DNA of 33,495 nucleotides from Phanerochaete sordida (lineage: Eukaryota > Basidiomycota > Agaricomycetes > Polyporales > Phanerochaetaceae): positions 1 to 33,495 of the forward strand of contig BPQB01000154.1 of assembly GCA_019973155.2 (NCBI GenBank). The letters are read 5' to 3'. The notes under the pieces are model-generated. The model searched no databases. It was given only the letters and a program-made list of their open reading frames with translations, and had not been told where the DNA came from. Positions 19,691 through 28,395 of the stretch are shown piece by piece (the first letter of the stretch is position 1; each line of letters begins with the position of its first letter). The position numbers were made by a program, and so were the translations under genes.

Positions 19691-19853
19691 ACCCAAAGCC
19701 CTAAAACCCTAAAGCCCTAAAGCCCTAAGCCCTAAGCCCTAAAGCCCTAAAGCTGCACTACGTGCAGCACCCTAAAGCCCTAAAACCCTAAAGCCCTAAC
19801 GCTGCACTGCGTGCAGCGCCCTAAAGCCCTAAACCCTAACCTAAATCCTAACC
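19691..19853 (+). repeat. Interstitial telomere-like array with two palindromic inserts
   Basis: About 18 units of CCCTAAAGC, CCCTAAAAC, CCCTAAGC and plain CCCTAA(A) run in one orientation. The array is broken by two 17-nt palindromic inserts, GCTGCACTACGTGCAGC (19752-19768) and GCTGCACTGCGTGCAGC (19801-19817), which differ by one base in the 3-nt centre. It sits between the two inverted tRNA-like arms and is flanked by ordinary sequence, so it is not a present chromosome end. Confidence 0.85.
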
Positions 19854-19894
19854 CGAGACATGGCTGTAGTAATTATCTATTACAGTTTCTATAA

Positions 19895-19964
19895 GCCTTA
19901 GTAGTGTAGTGGTTAATGCGTCGAATTGACTAGAATGCTGTGGGTTCAATTCCTTGCTTGTGCA
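19895..19964 (+). ncRNA. tRNA-like unit with Pol III A and B boxes (right arm)
   Basis: It begins GCCTTAGTAGTGTAGTGG. The A box TAGTGTAGTGG is at 19902-19912 and the B box GGTTCAATTCC, a consensus match, at 19943-19953. It ends TTGCTTGTGCA at 19964 and runs into TTTATTTTT, which could stop Pol III. It is 70 nt long. The inverted partner is at 19537-19618; the internal boxes are far better conserved between the two than the sequence between them. Confidence 0.65.
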
Positions 19965-20156
19965 TTTATTTTTAATGAATTAAACGCCATTTATTGACAA
20001 TTTACCCTTGAGGCACTTGCCACAGTTGATGCATCGCGCACCGTGGGGTAAGGCTCCAACTGTATAGTATACGGGTACGAATTTTTGGTACACTCACAGT
20101 ACACCGTACACACACAGTAATACACAGTACACATACAGTACACATACAGTTATGTA

Positions 20157-23100
20157 CTACATCTTTTTAGAACGGCGGTTAGCAGGGGGCTCTGGGTCAA
20201 GAAGACCAGCGCGGATCCACTGCTTCACGCACATGGCCTCCGTGACGGTCTGGGCACGGAATGATGAGCGGAGGTCAGTGCAGAGATGTCTCCCTGCAGA
20301 GAAGAGTCTCTCTACCGACACGCTCGTGGCAGGAATACAGAGGAAATCCCGGGCCATGCGGCTGATCACAGGGAATGCACCCGCATGCTCCTAGTCACAA
20401 GCAAGTCATCAGTAAGACGACTGAGCATAGGGAGCGAAGGGCACTTACTCTCCACCATGGAAGAATCAGCGCGCCATCTGGCTTGATGTGCTTACCCTCC
20501 CCTGCAAAGTAGCGTTCGATTTCGCTCTTCTCGGCGGTCTCGACCGCTGGGGTGTGGGGCAACTCAGGGATCGCACAGATGGCATCTAAAAAGCTTCCGG
20601 ATATAGCTGCGTCGGACGCCTTCGATGGCGCAGGTTTGGCCGCAGGGTCAGGAGCCGTGGCTGCTGAGTACTCTTCGTACACATGCTCGAAAAGCACGCG
20701 AGCTTTCTTGGCGAAATCATCACCAAGGGTGTTGCACCAGCCGATGCGCAGAGCTGGATGTAGGACTAGCGAGACATGAGCTTCATCGATGTGCAGTGCG
20801 AGAGGGAGCGTACTAGTGGCGACAACGATGTACTGGGACGCCTTCGCCTTCGCGAAATATCCAGTGAGCTTTTGTAGCCCCGCTGCTGCTGCATTCCGTA
20901 TGAGCGGGTCGATCTTGGTGTCCGCGGCGCTCGCGCTCAATTGTTTGTTCATGGACTCGTACATCGGGAGAACGAACGGGAGCGTTGGCGTGTGTGCGCG
21001 GCTCATCGCTTTCGTGACTTCGGTGAATATCTAGGTAAACCTTGCTTAGATTGCCGAGATACGGACAGAACGGCCAGAACTCACCGACAAGAGCTGAGCG
21101 AGTTGGCCGAGCAGCTTCCAATCTTTCGGACTGATCCTGAGCTCGTCGAGGGCGGGATGCGCTGAAACCCACGCATTGATAGCCTACATGTCGGATGATA
21201 GACTGTGAGATCGACGAATATGCCATCCAGAAGAAAAACGACGTACCTCTTTGAGCTCTAGCGCACGAACAATCATGGCATGGGTGTAGTTCCAACGTGT
21301 GACCACGTCGCGGATAACCATCAGGCGGCGACGGCGTGTGTTCTCAGCTGTATCGGCTTTGTACACGCGCTGTTTGACTCGATGGAACGCCGAGCGCCGC
21401 TGCGGCGAGGATGTGATTTTCGTGCAGAGAAGGCGAAGCTATCGCGAGATCGAAGTGAGAACAATAAGATCTAACGAAACGCGCTTGAACGCACCTTCTT
21501 GACAGCTCCTTGCTGCGACCACTTGGACTGGCCAAGGTCGCCGAGCTCTGCATCGACATCTTCGTCCTCCAGCTCTCCCTCGTCATCTAACCCAGCATCG
21601 CCCTCCTCGAACATGTCCAGCAGCTCCTGCTCAAGCGCCTTCTGCTCGTCGTCATCCTCAAGATCGTAGTGGAACGGTTCGTGCTTGTAGCTCTCGTAGT
21701 AGTCCTCGAGCGCAGGGTCGTCTGCTTCAGCAAGTGTGTGCAGGATCTGCTGGACGACAAGGTTAACAACGTGGGCTATGCAACGAATCTGACCGTTCTC
21801 AGGCGAGAATTGAATCCCATATCGCTTGAGAAGGAGGGCGGCAAGCGTGCGGGCGAGAACATCGTTGCTGGATGCGTTATCCATGGTGATGCTGACGAAC
21901 TTGTCCAGGCCGCCTCGTTTGGCTGCTCCGTTAACGAAAGCCTTGGCTGCGTACTGTCCCTTGTGCTCGTCGTCCTCGAGGTGGTGAAAGTCGACGAGCC
22001 GTTCGATGAGGTCCCAATCGTCGTCGATGAAGCTGGCGATGGTTCCAGCGAATGTGAAGACCATCTGTCGTGTTGTCCAGGAGTCGGAGGAGTATGCGAT
22101 CTTCGACTTGATAGACTAGAGGCCGTGTCAGTGCGTTTGTAATGTGGACAAGCGTCGAACTATACCGAGAGTTCACGGACAACTTTGCCGTGCAGTTCTG
22201 CAAATATCTCGGCGAGCACGTTGCGGACTGTGGTGTCGCTTGGAAGGACGAAGCGGATCTTGAGGTACTTGAACAGGTTTGCGAGGGAGGGTGCTTCTCC
22301 TGTCGTGAACGGGAGATCTTGGTCGAGCAGCCATGCAGCAAAGATGCGCAAGAAGCCCTTTTGAGTCGGCTCGACAGCTGGGTTCAGCTCACCCTCCTTA
22401 AGGTAAGCTTCCATCAGCTTTGCGCTAGCGGCGGTGTACCCGTGGCTGCTCCCAGAGGGGGCATCTGGCTTGCTATCGGTCTCCAGAGTATCTCCCGCAG
22501 CAAGGCTGGGATGGTCCTCACGCAGGTGTCCCGAGATATTGCCAAGGTGAGGAAGCTTCGGTTCGTCTTCAAACTGTATGCCGTTCCCATGGAGTGTTCG
22601 CTTTACTGTCCGATGCCTGGCACGTTGAGATGCGCATGAGTACAAGTCATGTCATGCGCTGCTTGGGAAATTACAGCACAGCCTGAAAACTCACTTTCCG
22701 CAGTGCTTGCACTTCAAATCCCAACGGTACTTGTCCTTCAGATCTGGACAGACAACGGGGACTGGCGTGTGGAAGTGCTGAAGTGTCTTGTTGAGAGGAC
22801 CCCGCTTTCCGCCTCTGCGCACCTTGGCTGCGTCCGCGTTCTCGACCTCCCGAAGAGCACTCTGTCCGTCGGACTCATCCCCTGACGATATCACTAGGAC
22901 GTCGGATCGCTTGTTAGTCTTAGCTTTCTTGCGAGGCTATAGGGCCATTGCGTAGAAAATACATGGATTAGCGTCGTGGTGGTCAAGAGGGATGCACTAC
23001 TCACAGGGCGTTTGTACTTTTTCGCCGACGACTGGCGCTTCTGCGACTTGCTCTTCCCACTCTCCCTACTCTTCTCCGTGCTCGAGGTCTTCGAACCCTT

Positions 23101-24198
23101 CTTAAGCTTTCCTCTAGCTGCCCGCTTTTCCTCCTCCGAATCAGACGGCTGGGACCCTAGCGTGTCCTCCCCTTCCTCCTCAGAGCTCTCGGCAATATAC
23201 TCGTCCCCGCTCGGCTCATCTTCGTCGATGTCAGCCATCTCCGCAGCTCTGCGCTTCTGCAACAGTGTCAAAAATCCTCAACATGGTTCTAGCACAGGTT
23301 TTCTCACCTTTCGGGCCTTGCTGACATCCTCAATGATCTCGTTCCCGTCGGAATCAAGGATTAATGACGGTGAGCGAGGCTCTTCAAGCCGTTGCTTTGG
23401 CGGTCGGTAAGACTTGTCGTTCGCCTCACCATCTGAGGGCAGTTCAATCACTGCGGCTGCTAATCCAAGTGAGATTTCAAGTTGCTCTGTGCGAACTCCC
23501 ATGCAACTCACAGGCTGTACCACGCAGGAAAAGGTTCAATGGCAGCTGAGTCTTCTTGGTGAGCTGCTTTCCTCTTTTCTTCGCTACAGTCTGGTCCTTG
23601 GCGTTCTCAGCGATCTCTGGGATCTCTACACGATCTCCAGATAATAGTTGGGCGACCGGTGCAGGCTGCGCAGCTAGTTGCTGACCACTAGGTGGGGGTG
23701 GGGCATCGGAGGCGACCTGGGCATTTTGTGGGTTGCTGGACAGCGTGTCCGCGACCTCAGAGGTTGGTGCAGGACGGCCCCTGGCAAGACTTCTGCAGGA
23801 CCACGTGTAAGCCGTTACTTTCGCAATATGGATCCAAGTCGTACTCACATAACGGTCTTCAGCTCAGTAATCAGTGTGGTAAGACGAAGCCTGACCAAGC
23901 CCGGCTGAATACTTGCATGCTTCAAGTCTATTGCCTCCAGGTACTCGCACCACGCAGGCATACCGTACCTGCCCCGGCGAACGTAACGAAGACGAGGCCC
24001 ATCTCGACAGTCCATCCCAAAAAGAGCGTCATACTTGCGGTTGAAGGTATGGAATTCATCGTCCCCAGTGACGTTGGCCAAAACGATACTGATCTTGTCC
24101 GTCTTCTTCCCCACAGGAACCGAGTCGGGAAGCGTCAACGAGAGCTTTTTTAACTCTTGAATGAGCTGGGAGAGTGTTGGTTGCTGTTCGCCGCTCAT
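20157..24198 (-). CDS. hAT transposase with BED zinc finger (1,132 aa, 12 exons)
   Basis: The product catalyses cut-and-paste transposition of its own element in the nucleus. Exons: 24198-23849, 23792-23521, 23459-23308, 23256-23005, 22936-22695, 22616-22166, 22115-21495, 21438-21247, 21183-21085, 21030-20814, 20765-20449, 20390-20157. The sum is 3,399 nt, in frame, with one terminal stop. The N-terminal 390 residues are polar, with acidic/Ser and Lys-rich tracts. A BED finger follows (C418, C421, H453, H458). The RNase-H-like core has YSSDSWTTRQM (D584), SITMDNASSND (D652) and RCIAHVVNLVVQ (C685, H688), then the KITSSPQRR and DVVTRWNYTHAM motifs. After ATILHPALRIGW, the C terminus carries the hAT dimerisation region (about 1062-1115: MARDFLCIPATSVSVERLFS). 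D584 and D652 match the first two catalytic positions of the family. Length is longer than many hATs because of the N-terminal extension. No lesion found. Confidence 0.92.
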
Positions 24199-24641
24199 GT
24201 TGTCGACTTGGGAAGGAGCAGAGTTGACGACTTCAGACCTAGGGCTTGACTTTGTATTTTACCCAAAAACTCTAGTACCGGTTTATACCAACATCCGTCA
24301 CCCACTGCTTATCGACGCGCATCGCGGCGGGCTATCGCACATCGGCGGCGGGTTGTAGCGTCTAATTTCCCCTTATAAGGAAATGTGCGGCCGTCGTCTT
24401 CGTCACCGCGACCTTCAGCACAGCGTGGAGCTGCCGGCATCTGACTAACACCAGGCAGTGTATCCATGGCACGCTATATATCCCTTGAGCAATACAAATT
24501 CTACAGCTACCAAAACAACAGGGTGTATACTGTGTAGTACACAGATAGTCCATGTGTACACCACAAGTCGTACACACACAGTATACATATACGGTCGTAC
24601 ACGCTCACTCACAGTACATACACTATTCAGTTGGAGCCTTA
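24199..24641. other. hAT right subterminal region
   Basis: This is the leader and promoter side of the hAT gene plus the subterminal AC/GT-rich cluster (about 24525-24625: GTGTACACC, GTCGTACACACACAGTATAC, CACTCACAGTACAT). No other gene is seen. Confidence 0.5.
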
Positions 24642-24672
24642 CCGTGGGGGTACCCACTGGTTGATGCATCAA

Positions 24673-24912
24673 GCATGGCCCATAGGGTGTGCGCCAACAC
24701 TGCCCCGACCCACCGAGCGACAGAGCGCCGCGCGTCGCCAGCTGTCGACACTACTAGGCTCCTCTCTCCGCTGCGTGCTCCGCCGCCGCCGCCACTGCGG
24801 AGTGCCTTCTTTGGCCAAGCGATCTCCTTCCCAGAACCAAGCCCGAGCTTGCGCCGCTGAACAATCGCGAGCTGAGTGCCTTTCATTTTACTGCATGGCC
24901 TCCCGACTCTCC
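24673..24912. other. Intergenic stretch between inverted element and F-box gene
   Basis: Short GC-rich sequence with no convincing gene. It is the 3' flank of the F-box gene at 24913-26493. Confidence 0.4.
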
Positions 24913-26493
24913 TCACGCGTTTGTATGCAGTGCGTCTGCGGCTGTTTCCAGTGCTTCAGGAGGCGCCAGTATTGCGGTCGAGAACTGTGCCCTCGCTGCT
25001 CGCTCCGCACGCAAGGCAGGCAGGCGCCGCAGATAGTCGTCTATCTTCTCTGCGAAGAAGAGCGAGAGGTATTCCGCATATTCATCGTCGTCGAGCGTTG
25101 GCGGCGTGTCGTCTATGGTGACAAATGAACGGTCGGCGAGAATGGAGAGGATGGTGCTGTTGTCGATGTATGCATCGGCATCCCACGTATTTGTCTTGCC
25201 ATTGAGGATGCAGTGTTCTAGCTGCAAAATATCCCGCTCGAGAGCCCACGCGAGCTGCTCGCGGCAAAGCACCGAGCGCACGAGCATCCGCATCCCCGCT
25301 TCGTCCAGCGCATTTCCTTCGCGCACCCAAAACACGAGCTTCTCGAGGTCCGCGGAGCCCTCGGCTTCTCGGAAGCCATCGAAGGACGGAGGATCGCCAT
25401 CTCCGGCGGCCGCGAAGCTGGCAGTCAGACTGACAACGCTGACGTAAGCAGGTACGTCTTCGACGCGAGTGGGTGTGGCGTATGCACGCGTCACCCACAC
25501 ATCGGCCACGAGCTGGTCTGGGCCTAGGCCTGAGGTATATGTTGGTGAGAACCCCAGAACTACTTTGCCTGCCAAGGTCATGCATTCAGCGTCTCCGGCA
25601 CACAATGGAATGGCCATGTGCGCACCTGGGGCTTGGCCATCGAGAGGCGCGCCTCCCAATTGGCGCAATGACATGCGAGCTTGCTTGTAGACACCGGGCA
25701 CCGATGCGAGCAAGGAATCGAGGAGCGCGCTCCACTGGGGGTCCTCCGCGGCAAGGCCCAGTCGAGGCGTGGCTGCGAGCAGGTCCAACGCAAGTCGTGC
25801 CTGAGCCGAGATCGACATGTCTGCGCAGTACGAAATCCTGCACAGCCAGAGTGCTCTCGGTACCTTCCGAGGGATCCTTCGAGCTCGGATGATTGGAGAG
25901 GGGTCGAGGAATTTGAGCTCGGAGAAGTAGAGCTCTTTCAGAGTGGGAAAGCTGTCGACGATCCGTGCAAGCTCGGTCGTGCTCTTGAGCTCGGAGCCGG
26001 TGATGTGGATGGCGGACAGCGGGAGGCTGGGAAAGGGCGGTAAAGCGCGGGGAAGAGCTGCAAATGGATGCCACTCGCCCGGTCTTGACGGCCGGGAGCC
26101 TGCGGTGTCTCCTCCGATGATGCACCAGAGGTCTGCCTGGGGAAGGCGCACCTTCAGCGAATGTATGCGGTGAAGCCAAGGCTTTGGGAGTGGGGGATAT
26201 TGGTGCACGGCCCGTATTTTCCTGATAGCTCCATGTAGAGACGAATTGCTGAATTGAGGGCTGTAGACAATATCTTCCATGAACGATAGATCAGAAGCAC
26301 TGCTTAGGATGATGTCTTCAAAGAGGGCTGGCCGGATACACTTCGCCCAATACCTGCACACAAGACTTGGCGCGACAAGCTCGTGTTTCCATCGCGAATA
26401 ATGCTCTTCCCACACCATAACGAAAACCATGAAATTGGAGAGAATCTTCGCGATGACCTCGGATGGGAGGTCGGCTCCTGTGACCGGCGGCAT
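24913..26493 (-). CDS. F-box protein, intact paralogue (526 aa)
   Basis: A single-exon frame from MPPVTGADLPSEVIAKILS to a stop at 24913. The F-box is at about residues 8-55: LPSEVIAKIL, then SLVCRYWAKCIRPALFEDI. It would bind Skp1 in an SCF ubiquitin ligase. The rest is a long region with Leu-rich, LRR-like spacing around residues 150-210 (LPLSAIHITGSELKSTTELA, FPTLKELYFSELKFLDPSP) that would be the substrate-binding part; no named substrate domain is seen. It is the closest relative of the CACTA-split gene (1664-2298 plus 11894-12818), and the two share start context and upstream sequence. Agaricomycetes carry large, fast-evolving families of such proteins. The start at 26493 is supported by the aligned paralogue. 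Its target is unknown. Confidence 0.88.
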   Translation of the reverse strand: MPPVTGADLPSEVIAKILSNFMVFVMVWEEHYSRWKHELVAPSLVCRYWAKCIRPALFEDIILSSASDLSFMEDIVYSPQFSNSSLHGAIRKIRAVHQYPPLPKPWLHRIHSLKVRLPQADLWCIIGGDTAGSRPSRPGEWHPFAALPRALPPFPSLPLSAIHITGSELKSTTELARIVDSFPTLKELYFSELKFLDPSPIIRARRIPRKVPRALWLCRISYCADMSISAQARLALDLLAATPRLGLAAEDPQWSALLDSLLASVPGVYKQARMSLRQLGGAPLDGQAPGAHMAIPLCAGDAECMTLAGKVVLGFSPTYTSGLGPDQLVADVWVTRAYATPTRVEDVPAYVSVVSLTASFAAAGDGDPPSFDGFREAEGSADLEKLVFWVREGNALDEAGMRMLVRSVLCREQLAWALERDILQLEHCILNGKTNTWDADAYIDNSTILSILADRSFVTIDDTPPTLDDDEYAEYLSLFFAEKIDDYLRRLPALRAERAARAQFSTAILAPPEALETAADALHTNA

Positions 26494-28044
26494 GCTGGAT
26501 GGGGGCAGCGCGGTCGGTGAGGTCTCTGCGAGGACGATGTGGAAGGGTGGTGGTGGTAGGGGACGAGTGCGAGACCGACGAGCCTCGCCTCATCCGCACG
26601 TCCCCGGGTTCCTAGTACAGCGTGCGAAGCCTGCGCAGCCCCCGGGCCGTCCTCCTTGCCTCGTGTACGGAAGCTCCTTGGGAGCGCTTCGTTTCGCCCG
26701 TCTCGAATTCTCCCTCGATGGGCACATGTAAAGCGTAGCGGCGAACCTGCCTCTGTCAGAAATTCGCATCACTGACATTAACATAGCTGCTATGATCCTT
26801 CAAGTACTCGCGATAGACCGGCCGCGTGCTCATGGTATAAGGCGCAGTCAGATCCACAATTTTTGGGAATGTACATGACACCGTTCTCACAGGTATTAGA
26901 AGCAGTGCAATCCAGCGGACATGCGCACGACGATCCAGAGACACGACCGAATCCGGATCGGCGTGAGTTTAGCTTTGGCAGCGTGCTTGATACACACTCG
27001 AAGCGTCGCAGACTTTCACATACTGTACCTTACGCCGTGTCCCACCGTCCGTATACCCAAAACTAGCCTATCATCATCACTGTCGGCCATGTTCTCGATA
27101 CCGCGTGTACCAATCTGCCAATATTCACGGTCACCGACGCAGACTCCTTGCGACAGATACTGACACGCACCTGACGGGGTACCGTCGCCCGCACTGCCAG
27201 TGCGATAGCGCGCCGAGGGTGGGGCAGAGATGGCACTAGAAATGACCGGGGCTGTGCGTCGCCCAATGGCTTTCAGCGCTCCGCGACGGGGAGAGGGAAT
27301 AACGACGCTACAATTGGCGTGTGTCGATATATGCGTCCTCCTTCGCGAACGTGGGGATACCCGACTGGTGGATACTAGCCTCAGCTGGGATCTAGCGCAG
27401 GCGCAGAGCCTGGTCCTCCGCACGGGCGACGCTGGAGGCGGGGAGGAGTCGGTCGTCTCGCGAGTGTGGTTGACGGGTGCCTGGATGTGCCGTCGTCGTC
27501 CCGCCGCGGTGGCGGAACGACAGACACAGTGCCGCGGGGCGTCCATGGTGCGCTGGCGTCGTCGAGCTGGCGGTCGATGGCGCCATCTAGCGTTGTATGC
27601 ACCTGCTGGTATCGAAATCAAGCAAGAAGAAGGCCCGCCATTTTTATTGGCGGGTTGAGGAGGAACGATTTCGATCCCTGACGATGAGCCCATCGTAGGA
27701 GACTGAGCCTGCGGGAACGTCGCGGTCAGAAGGCTCATCGCATCCTAGAAAGCTCGACGAACCTTCTAGTACGCTGGGGATGGCTGCTCCTGCTGCCGTC
27801 GTTGAAGGTCTTTATGTTTCGTAGCGAGCGTCGTGCGGTGCGGAGGAACGCTGGCTGCCCACGATATTCAGAGCTTGATGCGCACTGAGCTCGACGTGCC
27901 CCCTGCGGCACTTGCGTGGGTGCTGTAGAGTGATTGGCGTTCTCCATGTCGCTCACGTTGACGCGTGAATGCAGCTTGGCGTACGGCGTGCCTTCGTATT
28001 CGCTACTGCGCATGAAGTCGACGTTCTGCGATACAATTCCTCGC
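26494..28044. other. F-box upstream region, copy B, no firm gene
   Basis: It aligns with 12819-15002 of copy A. The longest frame (27016-27738, minus, 240 aa) is Arg/Ser/Pro-rich and is not preserved in copy A, so I do not call it. Conserved items are a short plus-strand frame ending FWECT (about 26788-26877) and a hairpin at 27632-27656. Confidence 0.4.
27632..27656 (+). other. Hairpin, copy B counterpart
   Basis: GGCCCGCC (27632-27639), loop ATTTTTATT (9 nt), GGCGGGTT (27649-27656). Six Watson-Crick pairs and two outer G-T pairs, so on RNA all eight would form with G-U wobble. Loop length equals that of the copy A hairpin at 14605-14629. Confidence 0.5.
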
Positions 28045-28395
28045 GGATACCGGGATCAAGACCTTATGGAAACGGTCAGCAATGCGCTGCAGTGCAGGAA
28101 AGATGTCAACGTACAGTACACGCCCCTGATCGTGGCCATCGCAGAGGCTGCGGGTGCGTATGCAGAGGCCGTGGCTCACGAGCCGGGTCTGCGTATCCTG
28201 GCATCGTCAGAGCCAATGAGAGCACGCGTGATATAGGTTGCAGGTTTGTTGCCGCACCGGCTGAAGGTAGGTCTACTTCAAGTTGGCGTATTGACCGGCT
28301 TCCGCGGCGTCGACCTGGCGTGTAGAGCTCGGAAACGCAACAAACGCGACAAACGGGTGGTCGCATTGTTTTCCATAGCGCTAGGAGGCCGTTAG
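28045..28395 (+). pseudogene. Coding-like segment, copy B counterpart
   Basis: A plus-strand frame with GYRDQDLMETVSNAL and VQYTPLIVAIAEAAGAYAEAVAH runs to a stop at 28234. Then a 45-codon segment from 28261 (LKVGLLQVGVLTGFRGVDLACRA) ends at a stop at 28393-28395, matching the same segment and stop in copy A (15219-15353). The piece between may be an intron or a lesion. Unrecognised; see the copy A entry for the codon-position argument. Confidence 0.35.

Larger units (their letters stand above)
20049..24641. mobile_element. Complete hAT DNA transposon, 4,593 bp
   Basis: The terminal inverted repeats start TAAGGCTCCAACTG at both ends and continue with ATAGT after one mismatch. The target-site duplication CCGTGGGG lies at 20041-20048 and 24642-24649; 8 bp is the hAT length. 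The internal gene is a BED-finger hAT transposase on the minus strand. Just inside both ends are AC-rich clusters of ACAGTACAC-like motifs, and GTACACACACAGTA occurs on the plus strand at both sides (near 20107 and 24569). With near-identical ends and an open gene it is probably autonomous and young. It is inserted in the right arm of the tRNA-like inverted element. Confidence 0.93.
19429..24672. mobile_element. Inverted-arm element with tRNA-like units and telomere-like core, split by hAT
   Basis: The left arm (19429-19618) and the right arm (19895-20048 plus 24650-24672) are inverted copies. Both show TTGATGCATCAA, then GGGTACCCCCACGG (copies meeting at the hAT site), GCGCGATGCATCAACTGTGG, CAAGTGCCTC, AAGGGTAAATTG and AAAATAAATGCA, ending in a tRNA-like unit. 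The core between them is 276 bp and holds a CCCTAA-type array. The hAT element at 20049-24641 lies inside the right arm, so this structure is older. It has no coding capacity of its own. It could be two head-to-head tRNA-derived SINEs or one non-autonomous inverted-repeat element. I could not identify a target-site duplication. Confidence 0.6.

Noticed and set aside
19691..19853. A true chromosome end
   Set aside because: The CCCTAA-type array is only about 160 bp and has ordinary sequence, tRNA-like arms and transposons on both sides.
19691..19853. A CRISPR-like array (repeats with spacers)
   Set aside because: The units are contiguous telomere-like repeats without unique spacers, and the genome is eukaryotic.
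19537..19964. Two functional tRNA genes
   Set aside because: A and B boxes are present, but I could not fold a cloverleaf with a clear anticodon and acceptor stem, and the two units sit as inverted arms. tRNA-derived sequence is the better call.
20152..20394. Small plus-strand frames across the hAT 3' end
   Set aside because: Antisense to exon 12 of the hAT transposase, whose dimerisation motif is unmistakable.
25473..26179. Open frames of 120-197 aa within the second F-box gene on both strands
   Set aside because: Shadows of the 526-aa F-box frame.
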